Assembly: GCA_007844125.1 (NCBI GenBank)
Contig: CM017558.1
Coordinates: 48,888,772 to 48,952,771, forward strand
From: Sinonovacula constricta
Taxonomy: Eukaryota > Mollusca > Bivalvia > Cardiida > Solecurtidae
Direction: 5' to 3'
Length of the DNA stretch: 64,000 nucleotides
Made by a program: the position numbers and the translations under genes. The notes beneath the pieces were generated by a model. The model made no database searches, was not told where the DNA came from, and saw only the letters and a program-made list of their open reading frames with translations. Below, in pieces: positions 46,758 through 57,565 of the stretch (position 1 is its first letter; each line of letters starts with the position of its first letter).

Positions 46758-47841
46758 ATCATGTATAAGATGATGACTGTGCTACATGCCATTTAAACAC
46801 AGAGAACCTTTTTATTAACACCAAGCTCCTTCTCTAATCTCCATTCCGCTCATGACATTTCCTGTAGCCATACAGAAACATTAATAATTTTGCATTTCGT
46901 TTTGGCGAAGTGTTTCTTTTTTTAAATGGTCAGTTGCCACTGTCATATCCTCTCTGTATATATGCTTTTATTTTTTATTGGGCTTTCGTCTGTTGCTGTT
47001 ATGCCATGTATGTCATTTGTCTATTATTCACTAACTTTGTATATGATTGTAATCTTCGTTATATTGGTGGGAAAAAAGTATACTAATGGTCTTATTTGTA
47101 TTTTTGTGTGAGAAATATGACAATTGTTTTAAATAATAAAGATTAATGGATATATATATATAAGCCCTGTTAATTAGACTTCACTTGAACCTTATTTCTT
47201 TCAAAATATTAAATTGTCTCCATGTTGGGAGAATGAAAAGCTGAAAAAATATCGATTTGAAATCTGTTTATTTCTTTTATAAGCCACAACTGCAGCTTAA
47301 CAACCTTGAACAACTTCACACAACACATGTTGGATTAAACGCCATCTTAATGCATCCATCTTAAACAATGCAATGCTTGGTTCTAAGTGACGCTATAGTT
47401 CAAATGTATATGGAGTGTGGCTTACAGGATAATATTTGGAATTAAAATATTGAATATCTTTCTTTTCCTCATCATTTCATATAAATTTATTGTATAAAAT
47501 GTTAACGTTAAGAAGAGTATGTGATTTAAATAATAATGCCAATTTTCTGTCTTGGTCAATTACATTATATTTTATTCTCTTTTGGTGCGCGAACCTAAAT
47601 TGCAGAAACACATCATTTGAAGCAAATGCTGGGTTATCGCTTTACCTTTTCGCCAGAATGTGAAATGTTTACATTTGATGTGGAATGTAACTGAATTACA
47701 TGAGCTGGAGTAATATTTTTTTTAAAACTTTGAAATATCTGATCTTGTTAAATTTACGTCTTTGTAATTATATTGTATTTTTACCTTAAATGATTGAATA
47801 CAAATTCAAAAGATGTAACATACTTAGAAAGTGTCTTGTTT

Positions 47842-47983
47842 AGAAATTATATTATGTTTAATACTCATCTTTAATATCTGCAAGTTGTTTTATATATTTA
47901 GCAATAAACTCAACCATGAAAAAAAATGTACAAAAGAAATAATATATACCCATAAAAATGTTATAAATTTCCGAACAATGAAC
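47842..47983 (+). repeat. 143-bp direct repeat, copy 2
   Basis: Second copy of the repeat at 44938-45080; it ends ATTTCCGAACAATGAA. The two copies lie 2.9 kb apart in direct orientation. Confidence 0.8.
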
Positions 47984-48218
47984 AGCATTTCAATTACCTA
48001 GAGAAAGAGTCCACTTAAAGCAGACCAGTACTACCTTTATTGTGTATTGCATTCTCTGAACACTGATACCATGCTGTCCACCATGTTTATACTGTAAATG
48101 CAGCACTATCTCCTTCAAATGGACACTGTCTTTGCTTAAGTGAAAGATTGTTAGTAGGGCATATTGGGGCGATTAACTCAACATACATGGAGACTCGTTT
48201 TCTGTAAAGCAGTAGGCA

Positions 48219-48352
48219 TTACTACTACTTCTTACTACTACTACTTCTACTACTACTACTACCACTTCTACTACTATTACTACTACTACTATTACTGCTC
48301 CTGCTCCTACTACTGCTGCTGCTGCTGCTACTACTACTACTACTACTACTAT

Positions 48353-48383
<31 letters not shown>

Positions 48384-48384
48384 G

Positions 48385-48446
<62 letters not shown>

Positions 48447-48447
48447 G

Positions 48448-48524
<77 letters not shown>
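48219..48524. repeat. (TAC)n microsatellite, about 300 bp
   Basis: A long CTA/TAC tract, pure in its right half and interrupted by CTG, TTC and ATT units on the left. It gives spurious poly-Tyr (+) and poly-Ser (-) frames. Confidence 0.95.
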
Positions 48525-48526
<2 letters not shown>

Positions 48527-48724
48527 ATTGAACAATACTACTACTTACAGAAATTACGTTTCATGTCATATGGGCAGGTATCCTTTATAAGATACCGCCA
48601 GAACATGAATGGATCATCCCTATTCGTGGCAGCTTGTATAAATGCAGCTATGAACCAATGGTTGATGAGGCGTGTGGCAAAAACGGACAGCACAAAATAG
48701 AGCCTATAAAACGCTGAACTCTTT

Positions 48725-49645
48725 GGCCGATGCCATCCTAGAAATGGCTGGAGCCATACCAGAAATGACTGGAACCATCCCAGAAATGGCTGGAGCCATC
48801 CCAGAAATGGATGGAACCATCCCAGAAATGGCTGATGCCATCCCAGAAATGGCTGGAACCATCCCAGAAATGGTTGATGCCACCCCAGAAATGGCTGGAA
48901 CCATCTCAGAAATGACTGATGCCATCCCAGAAATGGCTGGAACCATCCAAGAAATGGCTGATGCCATACCAGAAATGGCTGGAACCATCCAAGAAATGGC
49001 TGATGCCATACCAGAAATGGCCGGAGCAGTCCTATAATGGCTGGAACCACCCCAGGAAGGCTGATGTCATCCCAGAAATTGCTGAGACTATCCCAAAAAT
49101 GACTGATGCCATCCCACAAATGGCTGAAACCATCCCAAAAATGTCTGAAACCTGCTCAGAAATGGCTGAAGCTATCCCAGAAATGGCTGATGCCATCTAT
49201 CCCAGAAATGGCTGGAACTGTCTCAGAAATGACGGTAGCTATCCCAGAAATGGCTGGAACCATTCCAGAAATGGCCGATGCCATCCCAGAAATGGCTGGA
49301 ACCATCCTAGAAATGGCTGGAACCATTCCAGAAATGACCGATGCCATCCCAGAAATGGCTGGAACCATCCCAGAAATGGCTTTCCCAGAAATGGCTGTAA
49401 CCATCCCAGAAATGGCTGGAACCATTCCAGAAATGGCCGATGCAATCCCAGAAATGGCTCTAACCATCGCAGAAATGGCTGATGCCATCCCAGAAATGGC
49501 TGGAACTGTCTCAGAAATGACTGTAGCCATACCAGAAATGGCTTGAACCATTCCAGAAATGGCCGATGCCATCCAATAAATGGCTGGAACCATTCCAGAA
49601 ATGGCTGGAAACATTCCAGAAATAGCCGATGCCATCCAAGAAAAA
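48725..49645. repeat. 21-bp minisatellite, about 40 units
   Basis: The unit is AGAAATGGCTGGAACCATCC plus one base, with GATGCC in place of GGAACC in alternate units. In one + frame it reads as seven-residue steps AGTIPEM and ADAIPEM. Several frames on both strands stay open because 21 is a multiple of three. Frame breaks near 49037 and 49197 argue against a real protein. Confidence 0.9.
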
Positions 49646-49649
49646 ATAT

Positions 49650-51795
49650 GCAGTCTAAGATTATGATTTTTATTGTGCACGTTTCAGCACATGTTCATTT
49701 AAGTGTTTTTTATTTAGAAAAGCCATCATTTTTAACTTTTATAAAAGTTGTACGAGAAATGTTTAAATGCTGACTATTTCTTGTTTGTATGTGGATAAGG
49801 TTGTTAATTTATGCTTGTGATATATTGATGTATTTTATCTTAACACTGTTTAGAAATTGGACAGGCATAGACGCGAGGAACTGGTCAAGTAGATATGAAT
49901 ACATACCTCTCATCTATGGAGTGAGACATTTGACTGCAACTATTACAGCAATAAATTTGCACACTGACAGATCCAGCAAAAATGGCCAAGATGTTTAATT
50001 CTGTACATTAATTATTTATGTATATCAATTTAGTGTTTTGTTTATACCTGATATGGAATTCTAAAATCATTCAAAACTTTAAGTAAATATTAAACAATTA
50101 ATTGCAAATAAAAGATTTACTTAAAATAAATATTAATTTTACAGGTTAATTAGAGTGTAAAAAAGAAAGTAGCATTATATGTATTGTATCTAGTAATAAA
50201 ATACCTCTATACTGGGAAACTGTTGTGGAGCATTCTACAGACCTTACTGACTGAAAAAAATAAGAATGAAACCCCTATCTGTGTTAGAGGCCCTTGATCC
50301 TAGGAGGATTGGCAATAAATGAAAGGTTAATTTTGGGTATACTTGATAAATATTAATATGATTATTCCATAGTTTTTTGCGTTTCTGCTGTTGCTCTTTT
50401 AATGTGCAGCTTTGGTCATTATACCGCCTCTCAACTATTATTTGCGGAGGGAAGACCACGAGCAAGTGGTTAGAGCCATCCATACATATCAGGCCAGCTT
50501 AAAGACCTTCCCTCATTCAGTTTCCGCCTAGACTTGATCTTGAACCTAGTTGGAATTGCAAGTCGTCTGTAATAGTTTGGCGACAGATGCACATTTTTAT
50601 CAAAGTAGGAAAATAACTCTTTTTTATTATATTTGATTGCACGTGTACTTTGGTTGCTGTTAATTTTCAGCACATTACAAGCAGAAGAAATAAAATATTT
50701 AAAATGGCTTGATGACAAACAAGGTTTTTTGGCAATTAGCTATTTGACCATCTATAGTGTTATATGATGTTGATATAAACATTGCACAGACATTATTATA
50801 GTCTCAGCAAAGTATGTGTGTTAGGAACAATTTTGTTTGAGTTGCTTTTGATAACATTTTTTAACCAATTATTTATTCTGTGTTGTGCCAATTTCATTTG
50901 TTTAAAATTGTTGTTAGTGTACCTGTTATAGGTTGGAACTGATCCTTTTTCAAAGTGATATAGATTTTTTTTCCTTTTCTTAACAAATGCATAGCTGTAT
51001 TTGCTAACAGCTTTTATGTATAGTTAAAAAATTGTATAATGCTATCTATTGACTTATATACTGCTGTGCATAAAAAAACAACAACAAACGTGTCTGTCTT
51101 AACTATCTATTGCATTGAATGCAGGAGTTCATTTGTAAACATGAACAAAATAGATATTTCTATTTTAAATACATATATCGTTTGATTTATGATTATGGAA
51201 TCATAATTGTTGAAGCTATTAAGACAAAAGGGACAACATAGTTGCAAAACAACTTTAATTTAAAATAATTTCAATAACAATAATCTGTTTTAGATCCAAA
51301 CACGTATTAACAATCTGTTTCCTATCCACCATACACACAGCACGTTGGTCTCCCGTCTTTAGATGGTCATGTCTCCACATAATAGACCTGTCAAAGGTTT
51401 CTTCGATCAAAGATGTCATAACAGGTAACCATTGTCACTGCAAGGATACCGTCATGTAATGCAAGCAAGTTATCATAACTTGGTGTCGCAATGTATAATC
51501 TATAGTTAGAGGAAGTAATTGTTTTGCAGCTGAAGGTCTAACCTGCTATTCAGTGCATTGCACAGTCGGTTTACAATAAAATATTTTAAAATGACCATTA
51601 ATTGCATAATTTCAATAGTAAAACAGCGTTTTTAGCACTTAAATTGAGCATAAAGAAAACGTTTCCTTAAAATAAAATGAAACGTCATAATTGTTCAGTG
51701 AGTGTGTGTGGAACCGCAATGTTTTCAAAAATATATTGCCATTTTTTTTATTAATATATACACACACTCATTATACTACTTATATTTTATACTGT
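49650..51795. other. AT-rich spacer, no gene seen
   Basis: Short ORFs only; none is recognisable. Confidence 0.35.
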
Positions 51796-51799
51796 GTAA

Positions 51800-52050
51800 C
51801 AAGAACTGACACTCAATCATCGCGAAAAAAATCTCTCTAAATGTTCATTATTTTCAAATCTAAAAAATATACAGTAATGGTCTTTGCTTAAAATATAGAT
51901 ATCAACGTCAGAGCTGATTATCCGGATGATGATATAACATGATATCAAAATTAAGTTATCACGTGTTTTAAAATAAAAATCTGCAGTGTGACTCAAATAG
52001 AATAAAATTGGTGTAGGCAAACTGTCGAATACAACCTTTAATGAAAAGGT
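51800..52050 (+). repeat. Dispersed repeat, copy 2 (see 15260)
   Basis: Shares ordered blocks with 15260-15540, including AATGTTCATTATTTTCAAAT and AGATATCAACGTCAGA. Confidence 0.5.
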
Positions 52051-52374
52051 CGTGTTCATTAAGCGAAAAAGCCTGTATGAACTGCTGCACTAAAGCAGTA
52101 TTTGATTTCTTTCAATTCTTGGAATTTTCAATAAGAGAAAAACTATTTAAGAACTGCTTCTGCGGAGGATCATATGAAACTAGCACTAAGTCTGTAATAA
52201 CTGTCACCTTTACCACTTTACTACTGTCTTAATTACTCTGGTAAGAAACAACAAATCAAATTTTCTAAAGCAGAAATAATACATGTTATTATATTGCTCG
52301 CAAAAAATCTGCCAAAACTTGTTTAGTTATTCCATTCATAAACATGAGCACCGTAAGGTGGAGCAAAATAGGTC

Positions 52375-52500
52375 CGTCAATTGAGCAATTTGAAACAAAG
52401 TGCTGTACACTCTGCAGTAGGGCAAAGTTTTGGACTGCACTCTGGGTTATTGCCAGAAAATCCGAAATTGAAGTAATATCATGTGACGGGTCGTGGTGGG
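52375..52500. repeat. Dispersed repeat fragment shared with 53185-53285
   Basis: GTTTTGGACTGCACTCTGGG here and GATTGTGGACTGCAATCTGG at 53219 share context on both sides (a CTCTG block before, AATATCATG or AATAACATC after). It belongs to the same general family as the tandem array at 53335. Confidence 0.4.
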
Positions 52501-53334
52501 TGTCAAGATTACTCGAAAACCAGTCCGTGCCAGGTTTAGACATTTAATTTTTTTATACACTACGAAGAAAACATGCGATTATTAAAAGACACAATAATTA
52601 AATACTGCCACATTATCAATTGGCGGAGCTTTAACAATTTAGAATTTAGCAATACAAATATTCGCGGTTACAAAACAGACATGAACCAATTCAAACAATG
52701 CAAGTAAAATACAGAAATACACCCATTGCAATATAAATACTACAATAACTTACCAAACAGACCTGGTCATTTATAAATAGTGTAGATACAGCTATAGTAT
52801 AAGTTATAACTATGGTAATGCTGTAAAGCAAGTTCTACATTATTTTAATGAATTCTCTTTCAAGATTTATCTAAACGTTTAAGTTAACGTAAGTTGAGCA
52901 AGTGAGCTGTTGTCGGTACGTGAGTGGCGGGCGCAATGTGTGATGGTATCTCACTTTCACGAGAACATATACCTAGACAGACATGACAAACCAGGTTTGA
53001 CAAGTCCCGTGCATCACGCAGACAATACGCAGACAACCACGCCCACATGCAGCACGGACCTTACAGATTATAACTCACGAACTGTCTGACACTAACAAAA
53101 TGGTCAATAACAAAACTGATCAATTACAATAAGAATGAGACAATAAAAAAGTGACAATAACATAAAAAATCTGCAATCTGCCAAACTGCTGTGCGCTGTT
53201 GTGCAATGCACTCTGGCACGATTGTGGACTGCAATCTGGGTAACTGAAAAAAATTAGAGGGGAATAACATCAAATATATATAAAAATTACATGAGAGTAA
53301 TGGCATTTGTGTATTAAGAAGAACAGAGTGGCCG

Positions 53335-53880
53335 TTCTTGTCCAGTGCACTCTGTTTCAATAATATCTATACACCTATGAAGCTTCAAGTCAATAGCTTT
53401 GATAATGTAGAACTATGGTCCATACAAAAATTAAGTACGAAAATTGAACTAAGGGACTAAACATGTTGAACATTTAGTGATTCATGAAGTGTATAGTGAC
53501 GGTTCTTGGGTAGTGCACTCCGTCGCAATGAGATCTATCCACCGGTAAAGTTTCAAGTCTATAGCTTTGATAACGTAGAAGTATGGTCCATACAAACATT
53601 AAGTACGAAAATTGAACTAAGGGACTAAACATGTTGAACATTTAGTGATTCATGAAGTGTATAGTGACGGTTCTTGGGTAGTGCACTCCGTCGCAATGAG
53701 ATCTATCCACCGGTTAAGTTTCAAGTCTATAGCTTTGATAACATAGGAGAAGACAAGAAAATTAAACAAATGGGCATAACCTCCAAAATCAAGAAGTGCA
53801 GAGTGATGGTTCCTGTGCACTGCACTCCGTCTCAATGAGATCTATCCACTTATTAAGTTTCAAGTCAATAACTTTAACTG
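53335..53880. repeat. About 169-bp tandem repeat, 3-4 copies
   Basis: The landmark GTGCACTCCGTCGCAATGAG occurs near 53512 and 53681, with variants near 53343 and 53818. Between them AAGTATGGTCCATACAAACA and TTAGTGATTCATGAAGTG repeat with the same period. The first two full units are almost identical, so the expansion is recent. Confidence 0.85.
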
Positions 53881-54090
53881 TGTTGGAGTTCCCATAATAC
53901 CTCCCGTCTTTGACGGGCGTATAATAAGTACAATCAGATAAACATCTGTATAACAGTCACCTATAAACATTACTAGTTAACTTTATAAAATAGACCCGCA
54001 TGTGACCCAGTGACTCAACAATGCTTAAAAAGTTATCCTTTAAATCATTAAAAGTTTACTGCAAACAATACTCAAATCTCTGTTCTGCTC

Positions 54091-54640
54091 ATGGGCGGAT
54101 CTAGAAGGTGTGTGTGGGGGATTATCCCCCCCACACACACACACTTTTATAGGGTGTGTCACATCTTATGGCACCAGTATATTGTGACATATGTATTCAG
54201 TGTTACAGTTTAAACGAGTAAACACGTATTTGCGCCTACAGTTTTTCTTATAAACGCAGTGAAATTAAACAACCTGTGTACAAGCATACTTTATGTGAAG
54301 GTGTTCAAGCATCTGAAATGCAGGAAATGGCACAATTTGACCTCTAGATGTCAACACTCCTCCTGTTGGAGCATGCCTCCAGGCCTGCTAACAATACTCG
54401 TACCTATGGTTCAATTTGACCTCTCATCCCATGAAACAAATATGGTTATAGATTACATTTGAGAATACAAACAGTTTGGAAAAGAGATCTAGCAGCTTCA
54501 TAAAGGCAGGAAATGACTTTGTTTGGCTGCTACATTTCAAAAGTTTCTGAAGCATATCCTCAGCCACACTAGCACGGCTAGCATCTATGGTGCTCGCTTA
54601 ATTAGGACCCTCCTGAAAAATCCTGGATCCGCCCCTGTGT
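54091..54640. mobile_element. hAT-like MITE with terminal GGGCGGATC repeats
   Basis: The left end reads ATGGGCGGATCTAGAAGG and the right end ATCCTGGATCCGCCCCTG, which match as inverted repeats around the GGGCGGATC core. Just inside the left end is a strong hairpin of GTGTGTGTGGGGG and CCCCCCACACACAC (54107-54153). No transposase is present. Target-site duplication is unclear. Confidence 0.55.
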
Positions 54641-54644
54641 CTGT

Positions 54645-55820
54645 ACACATTGCACGTACCTAGCACACTTGCACGTGTTTGCAAACGTATTTTGTCTCAT
54701 CTTAATGTTGTTTGCTATGTAAAGGGCTACTCGAAATTTTCATGTACCAGTATGTTGATACTCTCATCGGACCTTGTGATATTTTCGTATCAGAGAATCA
54801 TAGGCCTATAAATTAGCTACTTGTTTTATGTGTGTGTTATATTAGTTGTCTGCCATTATAATATTTGTATGTAAACTTTCTGAAAGTATTAATCTCAATT
54901 GTCAAAAAAATCATTATTATATTTTGAAAAGATGCCATCAACGGTCAAAGTAAACGAATAAAGTAAAATAGGCTGGAGAAATGCAATTTAAGGAAAATAC
55001 GAAAATGTCAAATAAGAATGATTCATTTAAGTTAAACTGTTTTATGAAGCTACTTCATCTAATAAAAAACAAACATCTGTGTTCGGTTAATTGAACCGGC
55101 GAAAATATGTTTACAATGTCTGAATGTTCAACTTCCCGTTATAAAACATATGTCTGCACATTTTGTAATGAATGGACCGTTATTTATATCTACACCTGTC
55201 TACACCTAGTATTGGTAATCAAAACTGGAATCCCATATTTATGGGCTGGCCAGCATTCAATCGTTTTTTTTTTTTTACCTTCTTTTGTATGTAGGCAATT
55301 TCGCATTGGGCATAGTTCTAAATACCCTTCTGATCGATATGATTTAACAAAGCTCCGAAAGCGAATGTAGGTTGTTGTATATTCATGGTTTTCGAAAAAA
55401 ATATGCTCTCTTTTTGCGGGGAATGGGAGGGAGGGAGGTGGGAATCAAATATGAAATGTCACCTTATAGCTTTGTAATCGTGCCAACATTTGCAAAGTCT
55501 TTTAAAAACCGATGAAGATAAAAAGAAACGCCGGTTAGACTTGTCAAGCAAACGTATGACTACAATGGGACACATAGTTCATACTGTTATTTGTAGTGGC
55601 ATAGAATGACCAATATATATATATATATATATATAATGATAATACTTGTAACTCGATGGTATATGTTTCTTTTCTTGCGCATGTACTACATGTACCTTAT
55701 AAAGATTGATTACGTAACTCAGTTAACACAAATAATAATGAAATTTCTCTACATTATTTTGTTACAAATACCCCCATGTATTGTCATTCCGTTTTTTGTA
55801 GACACCATACACTTTTCACT
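54645..55820. other. AT-rich spacer, no gene seen
   Basis: Contains a short (TA)n tract at 55613-55635 and G-rich GGGAGGGAGGGAGGTGGG near 55425. No gene is supported. Confidence 0.35.
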
Positions 55821-55824
55821 TTAC

Positions 55825-55930
55825 ATGACTAGGTGGGTATTCTCCATGTTTCCCTTTACATGACTAGGTGGGTATTCTCCATGTTTCCCTTTACATGTCT
55901 AGGTGGGTATTCTCCATGTTTCCCTTTTTT
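55825..55930. repeat. 35-bp tandem repeat, 3 copies
   Basis: Three copies of ACTAGGTGGGTATTCTCCAT followed by GTTTCCCTTTACATG. Confidence 0.9.
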
Positions 55931-56169
55931 CTGGTGTGCACACCACCCTCCCATACAAAATATAATACACTTATGAGTAAAATGTTTAGTTGCTGATTAT
56001 TTTATCTTTAATACATATTGTAAATATGTAAGATGTCTTAACTGCTTTTACTGTTAAATTGTTTGTTAATTATATTATTTGTTCGTTTAGTTACTCCTGT
56101 TGCAGATGCTTACTGTCAAGTGTCTCACTTCGAAGGAATATTTTTATTTACATGGTTTTTAAAGACAAA

Positions 56170-56350
56170 AACGCTTAAAAGACCCCATTTAATCCCTTTG
56201 CCGGCTGTTCCAAGATGGTAACAATTGGCTTTTTTTCTCATTGTGTATTGTTCTCATTTGGCGTTTTTATCGATTAAAATCACATTTAAATTGCATGTCT
56301 TGTGCTAGATCGAAATATAAATATCTTTTTTAAGATATTTATAAAGCAAC
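56170..56350 (+). repeat. Dispersed repeat related to 27557-27700
   Basis: Shares CCTTTGCCG, GTTCCAAG and GGTAAC blocks in order, then a T-rich part, with the insert in the pseudogene at 27557. Confidence 0.35.
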
Positions 56351-56439
56351 TTTTCTCATCTTATATCAAATCCTCAAATGCCCACTACCTGGGTAGAACC
56401 AGTACTCAGATATTGAGTACCTGCAGCAATGTGAAAAAG

Positions 56440-56515
56440 TCGTATGCAGGTTATGAACACGTGACCCTCTGATCCGATCTCCAACGTGTTAACCACTAGA
56501 CGACTGACTCTAATG
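56440..56515 (-). mobile_element. tRNA-like SINE head, Asp/Glu-type
   Basis: On the - strand it reads CGTCTAGTGGTTAACACGTT, then GGGTCACGTGTTCATAACC. The A-box-like TAGTGGTTAA and a worn B box suggest a tRNA-derived SINE. The B box is imperfect, so it is not a functional tRNA. Confidence 0.4.
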
Positions 56516-56929
56516 TCAGATTATACATCGCTCTATACATGCTCTAACATTTTCAGAAAATACAACATATAGATAATGCTAAATCGTTTCATCAGCTAAA
56601 TTGTTTGCCTTACCTGGTGTTCACTTGGTTATTATGTCTACATTTTGGACGCTTGCCATTTAATGATCAATAAATACATGTAAGGCGTAATAGATTTAAG
56701 GAGTGTAACTGATCGAAACCAAAAGAATGTCCTATGAGAATTATTTCGTTATAACTTGAACTGGTTTTATGAACTAACTTTATCTTATTAAATATTGTCC
56801 GGTTTATTAACCCGAGAAAATATGTTTATAATGTCTGAATGTTTAACGTCCCATTGTCAAAAACAATATGGAATATAGCGACCAATTATGATCATTATAG
56901 CCACGCCCAGCTGTTTGGTGGAGACAAAT

Positions 56930-57048
56930 GTCTGAGCTGAACCACCGACGCATCGCCCCGACCGGGTATCGAACCCAGGGGGTGAGAGGCTAAGCAGTAA
57001 GAGGAGTTACAAATTGGGGACTCTACCACTACACCACAGGCGCCCCCT
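56930..57048 (-). mobile_element. tRNA-like SINE head, Gly-type
   Basis: On the - strand it starts GGGGGCGCCTGTGGTGTAGT, continues GGTAGAGTCCCC, and has the B box CTGGGTTCGATACCCGG near 56958-56982. About 60 bases separate the boxes, too long for a normal Gly tRNA, so it is likely a SINE or tRNA relic. Confidence 0.5.
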
Positions 57049-57061
57049 GTTGAATTGTAGT

Positions 57062-57329
57062 TATCTACCTCTCTATCTCTCTCGCTGTCTGTGTGTGTGT
57101 GTCTCTCTTTCTCTCTCTCTCTCCCTCTCTCTCTCCCTCTCTCTCTCTCTCTCTGTCACTCTTTGTCTGTCTATGTCTGTCTCTGTCTGTCTATCTCTGT
57201 GTCTGTCTCTGTGTCTGTGTCTCTGTGTGTCTCTCTGTGTCTCTGTGTCTGTCTGTCTCTCTGTGTCTCTCTTTGTCTCTCTCTCCGTCTCTGTGTCTCT
57301 GTGTCTCTGTCTCCCTCTGTCTGTCTGTG

Positions 57330-57366
<37 letters not shown>

Positions 57367-57472
57367 GTCTGTCTCTGTCTGTCTCTCTCTCTCTGTCTGT
57401 CTCTCTGTCTCTCTCTGTCTCTCTCTGTCATGTCTCTGTCTCTGTCTGTCTGTCTCTCTCTCTGTCTGTCTC

Positions 57473-57508
<36 letters not shown>

Positions 57509-57542
57509 CCTCACTCTCTCTTTCTCTCTCTCTCTCTCTCAC
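57062..57542. repeat. TC/TCTG/TGTC low-complexity tract
   Basis: Almost pure pyrimidine-guanine repeats on the + strand (CTCTCTCTGTCTGTCTGTCT and similar). Long Cys/Leu/Ser or Arg/Glu/Asp/Thr frames here are artefacts. Confidence 0.95.
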
Positions 57543-57565
57543 TGGTATATTATACTACATTCAAC

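Larger units (their letters stand above)
45085..47835. other. Spacer, mostly without recognisable content
   Basis: Apart from the TATA-like site and small ORF listed separately, this stretch shows only AT-rich sequence and short chance ORFs. Confidence 0.35.

Noticed and set aside
48164..48700. Poly-Tyr and poly-Ser proteins
   Set aside because: Artefacts of the (TAC)n microsatellite.
52289..52547. Overlapping ORFs on both strands
   Set aside because: They lie on a dispersed repeat fragment and show no domain content.
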